The translations under genes and the position numbers were made by a program. 64,000 nucleotides of DNA from Chthonomonas calidirosea (lineage in GTDB: Bacteria; Armatimonadota; Fimbriimonadia; Fimbriimonadales; Fimbriimonadaceae). The first letter of the stretch is position 1. The number at the start of each line of letters is the position of its first letter. Where the stretch lies: the NCBI GenBank assembly GCA_945882415.1, contig CAMCWC010000003.1:1-64000 (forward strand), given 5' to 3'. The notes under the pieces are model-generated. The model was not told the origin of the DNA. It searched no databases and saw only the letters and a program-made list of their open reading frames with translations. Below, in pieces: positions 1 to 9,158 of the stretch.

Positions 1-197
1 CCAAGATACCGTCCGAGGTTAGAGAGCCATCCGACCCTCCACAATCTCTCCAACAGGCTCAAAGCCTAGGGGGTCACGCGCGTTTGAGAGAGCCGGATGC
101 CTCAGCCAAGTAAATCCCGATTCACCTGGCACATACAAGGGGGTTCAAAAGACTGTCCATCTTGCTATTCGCCAATGGGATTGTGCACCGGTGCGCT

Positions 198-1247
198 ATG
201 CTTCGGCAAATGATCGCAGCCGTGCTTGCGCTTGGATCGATGGCTATGCAAAGCGTTTACGTTGGCACTTACACCGGCTCGGAAGGGAGCAAGGGCATTT
301 ATCGCGTCGAGTTCGACCCGAGTTCGGGGCAGTTCTCGGAGCCGAAGTTGGCGGCGGAGGTGGCGAACCCGAGCTACCTGGCGCGGCACGGAGACCGGCT
401 GTTTGCGGTGACGGAATGGGGCGGGGCGGCGGACTTGTTGGAGTATCGAATTGCGTCGGATGGCAGGCTGGATCCGAGGCATGCGCAAGCGGCGGGCGGT
501 GGAGGCCCGTGCCACATCGGCATCGATCCGGCGGGCAAGTTCGCGGTGGTCTCGGCGTACGGCGGCGGCACGGTCAACCTGTTCGACCTTCGCGAGCAGA
601 AGGTGATTTGGAAGTTCCAGAACGAGGGCAAGGGGCCGAACGCGCAGCGCCAAGAGCGGCCCCACATGCACTTTGCGACGTTCTCCGAAGATGGCAAGCA
701 CCTTTACGCTTGTGACCTTGGGACGGATGAGGTTTTGAAGTTTGAGGTCGGAAGTTCGACGCCGAAGCGGTTCAAGATTCCGGCCGGCGGCGGGCCGCGG
801 CACTTGGCGATTCATCCGGGAGGCAAGTTCGTTTTCGTCGGAAACGAGATGACGAGCGCGGTGACGACTTTCCGGCGCGATGCGGCGGGCGACTTGACTC
901 AGTTGGGGACGGTGAGCACGTTGCCAGAGCCGTTTGAAGGCAATTCGACGGCGGCGGTGAAGCTGCATCCAAACGGGAAGTGGCTCTACGTTTCGAACCG
1001 GGGGCACAACAGCGTTGCGGTGTTTTCGATCGCGGACGATGGGACGCTGAAGCTGCGGCAGGCGAAGCGGCTGGACGTGAAGACGCCACGAGACTTTTCG
1101 CTAGATGCTTCGGGCAAGTGGATTTTGGTGGCGGGTCAGGATAGCGGTGATGTAGTGAGCTACCGAGTCGATCCGGCTACCGGCGAGGTCGGGGCGGCGG
1201 TCGGTCGGGCGAAGATTTCGAGGCCGGTTTGTGTTTTGGTTCGGTGA
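198..1247 (+). CDS. Lactonase-family seven-bladed beta-propeller protein
   Basis: Member of the 6-phosphogluconolactonase-type (YbhE/Pgl) propeller family, which hydrolyses sugar lactones or serves as a scaffold. The family block GPNAQRQERPHMH, followed by FSEDGKHLYACDLGTDEV, sits mid-protein, and repeated 'HPGGKFVFVGNE'-type blades run to the C-terminus, ending in SRPVCVLVR as in homologs. About 349 aa, normal for the family. I take the ATG at 198 as start because it gives a short hydrophobic N-terminus (MIAAVLALGSMAMQS); a TTG at 162 in the same frame is possible. The N-terminus suggests export. The exact substrate cannot be read from the sequence. It converges on the next gene. Confidence 0.85.
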   Translation: MLRQMIAAVLALGSMAMQSVYVGTYTGSEGSKGIYRVEFDPSSGQFSEPKLAAEVANPSYLARHGDRLFAVTEWGGAADLLEYRIASDGRLDPRHAQAAGGGGPCHIGIDPAGKFAVVSAYGGGTVNLFDLREQKVIWKFQNEGKGPNAQRQERPHMHFATFSEDGKHLYACDLGTDEVLKFEVGSSTPKRFKIPAGGGPRHLAIHPGGKFVFVGNEMTSAVTTFRRDAAGDLTQLGTVSTLPEPFEGNSTAAVKLHPNGKWLYVSNRGHNSVAVFSIADDGTLKLRQAKRLDVKTPRDFSLDASGKWILVAGQDSGDVVSYRVDPATGEVGAAVGRAKISRPVCVLVR

Positions 1248-1250
1248 ATA

Positions 1251-1288
1251 GTGGCCCTCAGCATCTCCTTGGAGAAAATGAGGGCCAC
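1251..1288. repeat. Nested inverted repeat between convergent genes
   Basis: Ten-base arms GTGGCCCTCA and TGAGGGCCAC enclose a loop that itself holds a TCTCC/GGAGA hairpin. It lies just after the lactonase stop and before the end of the convergent gene. No T-run follows on either strand, so it is not a classical intrinsic terminator, though it may protect or define 3' ends for both transcripts. Confidence 0.5.
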
Positions 1289-1296
1289 AACTAGCT

Positions 1297-3819
1297 TTAT
1301 CGCTGCAAAGTGAACCGATAGATCGGGCTTTCCACGGTAGCGGTTCGTACCTGGCCCTCGATTCGGTAGTTCCCGTTCGCGTTGCTTTCGGGGCTTGGGG
1401 CCTGATTGCTACTTGACCATGTGGACCAAGCTCGACCGGCGTACCGGAATCGATATTGAAGATCAGCCTGCGGCGTGCCAAGCCTAGCAGCCGCGAGACC
1501 AGTTGGGGTTTGGGTGATCAAGAAGTCGTTCTTTCCATCGAGCGTGATCTTCTTGCCACCAAAAGCGGAGATCGCGGTGCGCCCTTTATCCTCAACGCTT
1601 GAGTACTCAAATCCGGATTGATTATTCACTTGCAGCGTTCGGCTAGAGATATCGTAGAACGTCTGGAAGATGGTTCCTGACCTGAAGCCCGGTACGGCAA
1701 TTTGCGAGTACAGGGTGACGTATCTTCCATCCGAACTTACTCTGGCTTTCGACATTTCCTGGCTACCATCGAGGTAGACGCCATCTCGAAGCGCAGGAGT
1801 GGATAAGTTCTCAATTTCTTGGCCTGCTGGGCCCACAACGGCGAATTTTAAGCTCGGGGTTGTGCCGTAGGAGATCAGAAGAACATCCGCATTACGCGAC
1901 ATTGAGATCAGCTGATTGTCGACTGGTTCGTACAGCGAGGGAAGGATCGTCGTTCTGCCACGAAAAACATCTAGCCGGACAATTCGTCGGGTGCTAGATG
2001 CCCGGCCGGTAGCGTCGAAGTAGGCCAAGGAGCCATCCGCACTAATGTGTAAGTTCTGAATATCGTAAAAGACATTGAGCCCAACGTCATTGTTGACACG
2101 TTTAAACGCGCCGCTATCCGGGTTCCATATAAAGATGCCATTGGCAAGTCGCCCCGACGGTTGATGTACGTAACCTCCAATGAAAATTACGTACTTGCCA
2201 TCCGCCGAAATTTTGGGCTTAGCTGCATATAACAAATCATCTGGCAAGTCCAAAACTTTTAGCCGTGCTTTGGACCGAGTGTAGACATAGAGGAATCCAT
2301 TTATGCTTGCGGGTGTGCCTGGGACCAGGTTTGAAGAAGAGGAAGCGAAGGTCGCAAACCTGCCGTCGGCAGAAATGTTGACCGAATGGGACCAACCGTT
2401 CTCCTGTCCTAAAAGTGCCTTAGACATTCGGAGAGCCTTCCGAGTCGTGAGATCGAGCCAGAAGGCCGATTGCGTTCGTGGTCCTTCGACGGCGCGGTCG
2501 TAGTCTGAGGATCGAGAAACAAATACCGCTGACTCACCGGAGGGCGCGAGATCGACTTCGTCGTTATCGAAGTAGGCACCTTCCAACGTGTTCGCGTTAG
2601 GTTTGATCAGGGTTTGAGTTGTCTTTGTGGTCGTATTGAATCGGTACGGCATTGACGGACTGAGCCACCATTTCTTTTCGCCGTTGTATTCGTCCTGCTT
2701 GTAGAGATAAAGATGCACACCATCTTTGCTCCAGGTTATTGGGTCGGCGCCATAGTTGCTGAGTAACGTACTAACAACGCCGGTTTCGATATTTCGGACG
2801 AAAATGCTTGAAGTATTTGAATCCGTAGTAAAGGCGATCTTTGACCCGTCGGCCGACATATCCCAAGCGACGGTATCAAGGCTTAGTTGGGCACCACTTG
2901 TGCTCACAGAAACTCTGGACAACGAATCCGAATTTCGATCGAAGAGGTACACGTCTCGCTTGTTGTTGGTGTCGGCGAGGACGTACGCGGCGGTGCTCGA
3001 GAAGGTAACAAACCTGCCGTCGTCACTGACCTTAACGTCTTGAATGGACGCCTCGGTCGTTACGGTTGCGCCCGGACTGGCGATGTTGAGGACTTCGTAG
3101 GCTCCGGTGTTTAGGTCGGCATACACTACCGCTTGACGGGTTGTTGATCCGCCAAAGAATGAGCTTGTAGAAACGAACACGGCCGATGGCAGGTCTGGGA
3201 CGAGCCGAAGCGCGCTAATGACATTACTCGCGTTTCCTGTCTTGAGCACCTCTTTTCCTGTGCCGGTCGACGTGTTCATTAAGTAGAACCGATCTCGATT
3301 GAGATAGCCCGCAACCAAAGCGGATTTGCCGTCCCCGGACAGTCCGGCTAGGTACCGAGTGCTGAAAAGACCGTTGACGACGGGATTCAACTGGCGAGTT
3401 TCGTCCGTTTCGGTATCGATGAAGTAGGGATGGCCACCGATCGGTGCAAACGCGAAGTCGAGGACTTCCGATTGACTGGTGAAGCACACGAAGCGCCCGG
3501 AGTGATCGGTGGCGATACGGCGCTTGCCGGGTACTACGTCAACCTCGAGCGGAAGAACGGACTCCGGCGTTGAGGTTCCGACTTGGCGGAGGAGTGACGG
3601 GTTTGGACTGGAGTCCGAATCGATACTGGGGAAGGTGGAGAGGAAGTATCGCTTGCTTCCGTCACGACTATCGACGATATCGAAAATCTCTCCGGTTTGG
3701 GTGCCGTTCCGGTCTCGCAAAATGGCCGAGACAGTGTCCGTAACGCTGGCCGGAACGCTTGGTGCAAAGACTGCCGAAGCGGCAAAAATGGCGATCAGAT
3801 GATATATGGACCGATTCAT
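1297..3819 (-). CDS. Large secreted PD40/TolB-like beta-propeller protein
   Basis: About 840 aa with a signal peptide (MNRSIYHLIAIFAASAVFAP..). The body is built from repeated TolB/PD40-like blades of the form 'SxDGRFVTFSS ... VYLFDRNSDSLSRVS', recurring about a dozen times, so it should fold as one or two propellers outside the cytoplasm. The C-terminal 60 residues depart from the repeat pattern. The ATG at 3819 is chosen because it starts the signal peptide directly; a frame extension to 3846 adds nine unlikely residues. No catalytic motif is visible. A role in binding or envelope scaffolding is inference. Monocistronic by position. Confidence 0.75.
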   Translation of the reverse strand: MNRSIYHLIAIFAASAVFAPSVPASVTDTVSAILRDRNGTQTGEIFDIVDSRDGSKRYFLSTFPSIDSDSSPNPSLLRQVGTSTPESVLPLEVDVVPGKRRIATDHSGRFVCFTSQSEVLDFAFAPIGGHPYFIDTETDETRQLNPVVNGLFSTRYLAGLSGDGKSALVAGYLNRDRFYLMNTSTGTGKEVLKTGNASNVISALRLVPDLPSAVFVSTSSFFGGSTTRQAVVYADLNTGAYEVLNIASPGATVTTEASIQDVKVSDDGRFVTFSSTAAYVLADTNNKRDVYLFDRNSDSLSRVSVSTSGAQLSLDTVAWDMSADGSKIAFTTDSNTSSIFVRNIETGVVSTLLSNYGADPITWSKDGVHLYLYKQDEYNGEKKWWLSPSMPYRFNTTTKTTQTLIKPNANTLEGAYFDNDEVDLAPSGESAVFVSRSSDYDRAVEGPRTQSAFWLDLTTRKALRMSKALLGQENGWSHSVNISADGRFATFASSSSNLVPGTPASINGFLYVYTRSKARLKVLDLPDDLLYAAKPKISADGKYVIFIGGYVHQPSGRLANGIFIWNPDSGAFKRVNNDVGLNVFYDIQNLHISADGSLAYFDATGRASSTRRIVRLDVFRGRTTILPSLYEPVDNQLISMSRNADVLLISYGTTPSLKFAVVGPAGQEIENLSTPALRDGVYLDGSQEMSKARVSSDGRYVTLYSQIAVPGFRSGTIFQTFYDISSRTLQVNNQSGFEYSSVEDKGRTAISAFGGKKITLDGKNDFLITQTPTGLAAARLGTPQADLQYRFRYAGRAWSTWSSSNQAPSPESNANGNYRIEGQVRTATVESPIYRFTLQR

Positions 3820-3937
3820 GAAGTGGCTCCCCGTTGACCCCAACATCTCAGCTCAGTTGAACAACTGACAACATCGTGAGATATTCACATTAATGACTCG
3901 GTTTTATGTCTTGATCGTTCATGCATCTTCGTCGACT

Positions 3938-5302
3938 TTAGTCCGGCATTCCTTGCAGCGTCACCGGCCGTAGGAAGCGGTCGATAGCGTGGGTGCCGAC
4001 ACTGGTGGTTCGGGTGTCGGTGCTGGCGGGGTAGGGGCCGCCGTGGGTCATGGCGGGGCTGACTTCTACGCCGGTCGGCCAGCCGTTGGCGACGATTCGG
4101 CCCGCGATTCGGGTGAGGGTGGGGAGCAGGCCAAGGGCGAGGGTCTCCTCGTTTTTGTCGAAGTGGATACTGGCGGTGAGCTGGCCCTCGAGGATGTCGG
4201 CGATGGCTTCGAACTCATGAACGGAGTCGCACTTGACGACTACAGCAGAAGGACCGAAGACTTCTTGGCGAACCTCCGGGTGGGCAAGGAATTGGGCGGC
4301 AGTGGTGCCGAAGAGCGCGGGCTTTCCGGCGGCATCTGACTGAAGAAGGGTCTCAAGGTGCGCGTGGGACGCGAACTCGGCGGTGTCTTGCACGTAGCGA
4401 TCGGCGATGCCGTTGTGCAGCATGGTTGCGGCCGGTGCGGATTCAAGTTCGGTGACGAGCGAAAGCAGGAACTGGTCTAGCGCGGCGGACGCCACGGCGA
4501 CGAGGATTCCGGGGTTGGTGCAGAATTGGCCGACGCCGAGGGTGAGCGAGCCGGCATAGCCTTTGGCGAGCTCGGCGGTTCGGGAGGTGAGGGCATCGGG
4601 GAAGAGGAAGACCGGGTTCACGCTGCCCATTTCGGCGTAGACCGGAATCGGTCGCTCTCGACGGCTAGCGAGATCGAAGAGGGCGCGTCCGCCGGAGTGA
4701 GAGCCGGTGAACCCAACGGCGCGGATGTGCGGATGCTGAACCAGGTCTTGGCCTTCCTCGAATCCGCCGTGGACAAGCGCAAAGGTTCCGCTGGGCATTT
4801 CGCAGGCTTCGACGGCGCGGGTGATGGCGGCCCCGCAGAGCTCAGAGGTTTTCGGGTGGGCGGGGTGGGCCTTCACGACGACCGGACAGCTGGCAGCGAG
4901 GGCGCTGGCGGTGTCTCCGCCGGGGACGCTGTAGGCGAGCGGGAAGTTAGAAGCACCGAAGACGGCGACCGGACCGACGGGGACCAGGTAGCGGCGAAGG
5001 TGGGGCTTTGGCGGGGTGCGGGTTGGGTCAGCCGCGTCGATGGTTTCGGCATTCCAGCCTTCGGCTCGAATGAGGTTGGCGAACATGCGGAACTGGCCGC
5101 AGGTTCGGGCGCGCTCGCCGGTGAGTCGGGGGAGGGGCAGGTTCGTTTCGGCGCTGGCGGTTTGCAGGAGTTCATCGCCCAGCAGCTCGATTTGGTTCGC
5201 AATCTCGTCGAGGAAGGCGGCGCGTTCGGCGTTGGTTTTGGCTTGGTAAACGGGGAAGGCGGCCCAAGCGGCGTCGCAAAGAGAGTTGATCTGCGGGTTC
5301 AT
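3938..5302 (-). CDS. 2-oxoglutarate semialdehyde dehydrogenase (aldehyde dehydrogenase family)
   Basis: NAD(P)+-dependent aldehyde dehydrogenase, 454 aa. The catalytic cysteine is in GVGQFCTNPG (Cys261), the general base is in YAEMGS (Glu224), and the cofactor-loop FTGS is near 198-201. The segment GASNFPLAYSVPGGD is typical of the subgroup that oxidises 2-oxoglutarate semialdehyde. As last gene of the hydroxyproline operon it should perform the final step to 2-oxoglutarate. The ATG at 5302 begins MNPQINSLCDAAW; the upstream in-frame extension to 5380 lies inside the preceding gene and is unlikely. The start follows the previous stop almost without a gap, so translation is probably coupled. 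Confidence 0.88.
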   Translation of the reverse strand: MNPQINSLCDAAWAAFPVYQAKTNAERAAFLDEIANQIELLGDELLQTASAETNLPLPRLTGERARTCGQFRMFANLIRAEGWNAETIDAADPTRTPPKPHLRRYLVPVGPVAVFGASNFPLAYSVPGGDTASALAASCPVVVKAHPAHPKTSELCGAAITRAVEACEMPSGTFALVHGGFEEGQDLVQHPHIRAVGFTGSHSGGRALFDLASRRERPIPVYAEMGSVNPVFLFPDALTSRTAELAKGYAGSLTLGVGQFCTNPGILVAVASAALDQFLLSLVTELESAPAATMLHNGIADRYVQDTAEFASHAHLETLLQSDAAGKPALFGTTAAQFLAHPEVRQEVFGPSAVVVKCDSVHEFEAIADILEGQLTASIHFDKNEETLALGLLPTLTRIAGRIVANGWPTGVEVSPAMTHGGPYPASTDTRTTSVGTHAIDRFLRPVTLQGMPD

Positions 5303-5303
5303 G

Positions 5304-6530
5304 TTAGTGCGTGGAGAGGTCGTGTTGAACGGGTCGGTTGGCGATGAGGTCGGCGACGTACTGTCCGGAAACCGGGCCAAGGCTCATTCCCATCATGGCG
5401 TGTCCGGTCGCCAAAATGAGGTTTTCCAAGCCATTTCCTCGGCAAAGATAGGGCAAGCCCGTGGGCGAGCAAGGCCGCAACCCGCACCAAGTTTCGCCCT
5501 TTAGTTTATCGGGGGTGAAGGCAGGGTAGTACCGCGAGATGCTCCTTTTCATGCCATTGATTCGGGGCGAATCAGCCCTGAGCACGGCGCGGGCAAGTTC
5601 CATGGTGCCTACGAAACGGATGCCATCGGGCATGGGAGTGACAGCGACGCGGGCCTCGGTGAGGATGGCAGGGAGATTAATTGCTTCCGGAGGGTTTTTG
5701 ACGGTGAAGCCGAACCCGCGACCGGCAACGATTTTGATTTGGGGCTGGCGGAAGGTTTGGGCGAGGTCTTGGGTCCAGGAGCCGGTGGCGAGGACGAATT
5801 GATCGGCCTGGATTCGCGTTTGTCCATTGCCGACGGATTCGATTTTTGCCCCTTTCACGTTCGCGGTTGTGACTTCGCACTCTACAAACTCGACGCCGTT
5901 GCTTCGGAGATCGGCGCGCAAGGCAGACATGAAGACGGAAGGGGAGAGGTGGGCGTCGTCTTTGAAGTGGACGGCTCCGGCGGCGCGGAGGGTGAGGTTG
6001 GGTTCGAGCTTCTGGAGGTCGGCTGCACTTAGGACTTCAGTGGCGAGGCCGAGCTTGTTGGCGTCTGCGGCAAGATGCGCTTCTTCGTCGAGAGCGGTTT
6101 GCGTCTCGCAGATCATCAGGAGTCCGCGCTGGCCATAGCCGACTTGGACGTTGAGGTCTTGGATCATGGCCTCGTAGAGGGCGCGGCTTTGGAGGTTGAG
6201 GTCTCGGATGATGGGGCTGGCGCGTTCGACGTGGCGGGGAGTGGCGCTGCGGAGGAAGTTGAGCATCCAGGAGATGAGTCGCAGGTCGGTCCAGCGCTCG
6301 ATTCCGAACGGACTCTCCTTGTCCAGCATCATTTTTAGGCCGACTTTGATCATGCCGGGGGAGGCGAGAGGGACAAAGTGGCTGGGGACGATGATGCCGC
6401 CGTTGCCGTGGCTGCAGCCCTGGTTGGTTTCGCCGGGGCGGTCGATGACGGTGACGTCGTGGCCGTCTCGCAGGAGGAAATAGGCGGAGCAGAGGCCGAT
6501 GACCCCACCGCCGATGACGGCGACTTTCAT
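5304..6530 (-). CDS. FAD-dependent D-amino acid (cis-4-hydroxy-D-proline) oxidase/dehydrogenase
   Basis: DadA/DAO-type flavoprotein of 408 aa. The N-terminal dinucleotide fold MKVAVIGGGVIGLCSAYFLL and the block CSHGNGGIIVPSHFVPLASPG are characteristic of the D-amino acid dehydrogenase family. The C-terminus holds GLRPCSPTGLPYLCR and LATGHAMMGMSLGPVSG, the second FAD-binding region. Placed between an epimerase that makes cis-4-hydroxy-D-proline and a Pyr4H2C deaminase-like gene, it most likely oxidises the D-hydroxyproline to pyrroline-4-hydroxy-2-carboxylate. Start ATG at 6530 overlaps the upstream stop as ATGA (6527-6530). Electron acceptor unknown. Confidence 0.87.
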   Translation of the reverse strand: MKVAVIGGGVIGLCSAYFLLRDGHDVTVIDRPGETNQGCSHGNGGIIVPSHFVPLASPGMIKVGLKMMLDKESPFGIERWTDLRLISWMLNFLRSATPRHVERASPIIRDLNLQSRALYEAMIQDLNVQVGYGQRGLLMICETQTALDEEAHLAADANKLGLATEVLSAADLQKLEPNLTLRAAGAVHFKDDAHLSPSVFMSALRADLRSNGVEFVECEVTTANVKGAKIESVGNGQTRIQADQFVLATGSWTQDLAQTFRQPQIKIVAGRGFGFTVKNPPEAINLPAILTEARVAVTPMPDGIRFVGTMELARAVLRADSPRINGMKRSISRYYPAFTPDKLKGETWCGLRPCSPTGLPYLCRGNGLENLILATGHAMMGMSLGPVSGQYVADLIANRPVQHDLSTH

Positions 6531-7453
6531 ATGGTGAGGCCCCATCGAATGGGGTCTTCGCCGTCGAAGATGAGGGTGGATTCGGCGGTGACGTGAGCAC
6601 GGCCGGTGATGGTGGGGATCACGCCGTTTTCGGTCGGGGTCACGGTTCCGGTGAACACGCTGCCGGTGACGCTTTCTTGGCGATAGGGGGTGGCTTCGGC
6701 GAGTTTTCCAGCGGCATGGAGGGCGGCCATTTTCGCACTGGTGCCGGTTCCGCAGGGGCTTCGGTCATAGGCTCCGCCGGGGCAGAGGACGAAGTTCTTT
6801 GAGTCAGCGATTGCGGATGGTCCGGTGAGTTCGACGTGGTCGATCTCGGCACCGTCGGCTCCGGTGATGCCCTGCCGGTGCAGCTCGTCGCGGATTTTCA
6901 GCGTGAGGTCGGTGAAATGTCTCGTTTGGGATAGAGCGATTTCGAACTCGGGGGAGTGCACGACATAGAACCAGTTTCCGCCGTAGGCGACATCGCCGTG
7001 GTAGGTGATGCCGTCGACTTCGACCGAAACATCGGCGAGGTGGCGGTAGCTGCGAATGTTGGTGAGGGTGACTTCGCCGTTTTCGGCAACGGTGATCGAA
7101 ATCTGGCCGACGGGGGTGTCGAGCTTGAGATCGCCCGAGCCGATGTGGCCGAGGTGGCGGAGGGTTTCGACCACGCCGATGGTGCCGTGGCCGCACATGC
7201 CGAGGTAGCCAGCGTTGTTGAAGAAGATGACTCCCGCGTAGCTTCCGGGTTCGACGGGGGCGGTGAGGAGAGCACCGACGATGACCTCCGACCCGCGCGG
7301 TTCGTTGACGATTCCGGAGCGGAAGTTATCGAACCGATTGCGGAAATCGTCGCGCCGCTCGGCCATGGTGCGACCGAGCAACGGGAGTTGTCCGGCGAGG
7401 ACAACGCGGGTGGGCTCGCCGCCGGTGTGGGAATCGATGACGTTGAGTTTCAT
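6527..7453 (-). CDS. 4-hydroxyproline 2-epimerase (proline racemase family)
   Basis: 308 aa, starting MKLNVIDSHTGGEPTR as in bacterial hydroxyproline epimerases. Both catalytic cysteines are present: Cys87 in GYLGMCGHGTIG and Cys234 in DRSPCGTGTSAK. The protein aligns along its full length with remembered Pseudomonas hydroxyproline 2-epimerase. It should interconvert trans-4-hydroxy-L-proline and cis-4-hydroxy-D-proline, the entry step of the pathway. The start ATG at 7453 overlaps the upstream stop (ATGA, 7450-7453), and its own stop overlaps the oxidase start, so the three genes are translationally coupled. The long upstream in-frame extension is rejected because it is proline/arginine-rich readthrough of the preceding gene. 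Confidence 0.93.
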   Translation of the reverse strand: MKLNVIDSHTGGEPTRVVLAGQLPLLGRTMAERRDDFRNRFDNFRSGIVNEPRGSEVIVGALLTAPVEPGSYAGVIFFNNAGYLGMCGHGTIGVVETLRHLGHIGSGDLKLDTPVGQISITVAENGEVTLTNIRSYRHLADVSVEVDGITYHGDVAYGGNWFYVVHSPEFEIALSQTRHFTDLTLKIRDELHRQGITGADGAEIDHVELTGPSAIADSKNFVLCPGGAYDRSPCGTGTSAKMAALHAAGKLAEATPYRQESVTGSVFTGTVTPTENGVIPTITGRAHVTAESTLIFDGEDPIRWGLTI

Positions 7454-8349
7454 CCGAGGTTCGGTCGGTTCTCGATTCCGGTGCGGATGGTGGCGAGGGT
7501 TTGCTCGCGCTCGACGCCGGTGAGGGGTAGGCGGGGGAGGCGCAGGTATTCCTTGCCGAGACCGACTTCTTGGATGGCGAGCTTGATTTTCTGAACGAAC
7601 TTGGTGCCGACGTCGAGGTGGAGGAGCGGGGTGTACCAGCGGTAGATCTCGCGGGCCTTTTCCCATTCACCGGCCATCGCGAGGTCCCAGAGCTTTTGAT
7701 TTTCGGCCGGGAAGGCAAGGCCGATTCCGGCGATCCAGCCGGTGGCGCCAAGAAAGGCGCACTCGAGGGCGAGGTCATCTACGCCGGCGAAGAGGACGTA
7801 GCGGTTGCCGACTTGATTGATGATGTCGGTGATGCGGCGGACGTCGCCGGAGGACTCTTTGATAGCGACGAGGTTGTCGACTTCGGCCAGAACTTCGAAC
7901 ATTTCTGGGGTCACGTCGGCGTGGTAGGCGATGGGGTTGTTGTAAACGATGATCGGGAGATCTGTGTTGTCCGCGACGGTTCGGTAGTGGGCCAGGGTCT
8001 CTTCTCGATCGGGCCGGAAGGCCATGGCGGGCATGAGCATGATGCCGTCGGCTCCAAGCTCTTGGACCGATTGCGTGTAGGCGACGGCGGCGGCGGTGCT
8101 GAGCTCGGCGACTCCGCTGAGAACGGGCACGCGGCCGTTTGAGACTTCGATGGCGGTCTTGAGGACGTCTTGCTTTTCTTGCGTGGTGAGGGTGACGTTC
8201 TCGCCGAGGGATCCGAGCATCACGAGGCCGGAGATTCCGGATTGGATGAGGGTTTCCAGGTGCGCGGCGGTGGCCTCCAGGTTAAGGGAGAGATCTTCGT
8301 GGAACTGAGTAGTGACCGCAGGAAAAACGCCGGACCAAGAGACGTGCAT
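7450..8349 (-). CDS. Dihydrodipicolinate synthase-family enzyme, probable pyrroline-4-hydroxy-2-carboxylate deaminase
   Basis: TIM-barrel aldolase/deaminase of the DapA family, 299 aa. The Schiff-base lysine is Lys164 in VAIKESSGD and the proton-relay tyrosine is Tyr136 in IIVYNNP; GSLGENVTLT corresponds to the GTTGE loop. DapA enzymes make lysine precursors, but this gene heads a hydroxyproline operon, so the deaminase that yields 2-oxoglutarate semialdehyde is the better reading. Start ATG at 8349; a GATACT -10-like hexamer ends six bases upstream, suggesting leaderless transcription of the whole operon. Confidence 0.85.
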   Translation of the reverse strand: MHVSWSGVFPAVTTQFHEDLSLNLEATAAHLETLIQSGISGLVMLGSLGENVTLTTQEKQDVLKTAIEVSNGRVPVLSGVAELSTAAAVAYTQSVQELGADGIMLMPAMAFRPDREETLAHYRTVADNTDLPIIVYNNPIAYHADVTPEMFEVLAEVDNLVAIKESSGDVRRITDIINQVGNRYVLFAGVDDLALECAFLGATGWIAGIGLAFPAENQKLWDLAMAGEWEKAREIYRWYTPLLHLDVGTKFVQKIKLAIQEVGLGKEYLRLPRLPLTGVEREQTLATIRTGIENRPNLG

Positions 8350-8355
8350 CGTTCG

Positions 8356-8361
8356 AGTATC
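8356..8361 (-). promoter_or_regulatory. -10-like hexamer for the hydroxyproline operon
   Basis: GATACT on the minus strand followed by exactly six bases (cgaacg) and the ATG of the DapA-family gene. Same spacing as many other genes here; a transcript would begin at or next to the start codon. No clear -35 seen. Confidence 0.4.
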
Positions 8362-8492
8362 CCATCTTCGAGGAGCTATTGCTGGAACGGATTGATACTG
8401 CGGCGGAGCCGAATGTTCGGTTTGCAGCGGCTATCGTGAAAGCGCTTGGCTCTGAAGCGCGCGGCGGCTATGATTTTGGCGTGGGAGGTGCA

Positions 8493-8993
8493 ATGCACGA
8501 ATACACGGTGGAATTCGATCCGGAGGCGATGCTACGGGCGCAGCGTGCCGCCTTGTGGACGTACAAGAGGGACTGGATTAAGTTTGGGTTTGTGCTCTGG
8601 TTTTGGAACTCAGTTCTGGGTGGACTGTGCTGGGCCCTTATTTCGAACGAAGTCCGGATTTATTCCATCCAGGCCCTGGTTACGACGCTACTCGTGGGTC
8701 TGCTTTTTGCCGTTTCTAGCGTCGTGGACTACATTCTCAAGATTGCAACAAGAGCAGGCATGAGGGCTCAGGAAGGAACGGTCTGGGATTGCTCGTTTGA
8801 CGATCTTGCTTGGTCATTTACCAAGCGTGGAGGCTCTACGTTGACCATTCCGTGGTCCCTGATGACCATTTCATATGAGCACGAGGATGCTTGGCTGGTG
8901 AGTTACGAGGAAACGGAGATTTGGATTTTCAGAGGAGCTCTACGAAAGGCGGGGCTGGAAGCGGAGTTTCTGAAGCGGCTCCGGTCTCCTTAA
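8493..8993 (+). CDS. YcxB-like membrane protein
   Basis: 166 aa with two adjacent hydrophobic segments (about residues 26-75) and a C-terminal part (WDCSFDDLAWSFTKRGG .. IPWSLMTISYEHEDAWLV) that resembles the YcxB-like C-terminal domain found in small Gram-positive membrane proteins. The ATG at 8493 is preceded by a good ribosome binding site (ggaggtg, 8483-8489), so the longer in-frame extension from 8379 is rejected. Function unknown; it stands alone between the divergent hydroxyproline operon and tRNA-Pro. Confidence 0.65.
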   Translation: MHEYTVEFDPEAMLRAQRAALWTYKRDWIKFGFVLWFWNSVLGGLCWALISNEVRIYSIQALVTTLLVGLLFAVSSVVDYILKIATRAGMRAQEGTVWDCSFDDLAWSFTKRGGSTLTIPWSLMTISYEHEDAWLVSYEETEIWIFRGALRKAGLEAEFLKRLRSP

Positions 8994-9043
8994 AGACAAT
9001 GAGCATGTTTCCGTAAGTGTCCGGTATGGACACACCTAAATTC

Positions 9044-9120
9044 TGGTCGGGGCGGCGGGATTCGAACCCACGACCTCATCCACCCCATGGATGCGCGCTA
9101 CCAAACTGCGCTACGCCCCG
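9044..9120 (-). tRNA. tRNA-Pro (anticodon GGG)
   Basis: Cloverleaf on the minus strand: acceptor CGGGGCG pairs with CGCCCCG, D-arm GCGC..GCGC, anticodon stem CATCC/GGATG around loop ATGGGGT with anticodon GGG, T-arm GTGGG-TTCGAAT-CCCGC, discriminator A. The 3' CCA is encoded in the DNA. C1 is typical of proline tRNA. Confidence 0.95.
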
Positions 9121-9158
9121 ATACGTTTCCGGCTCGGAAGATTTCAGGATACCCGTAC

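Noticed and set aside
165-1007. Long minus-strand frame opposite the lactonase gene
   Set aside because: Arginine/proline-rich shadow of a GC-rich coding region; the plus-strand lactonase has clear family motifs.
1251-1288. Intrinsic terminator
   Set aside because: A good stem but no T-run on either strand, so listed only as an inverted repeat.
4526-5347. Long plus-strand frame opposite the aldehyde dehydrogenase
   Set aside because: Glycine-rich composition typical of an antisense shadow; the minus-strand gene is well supported.
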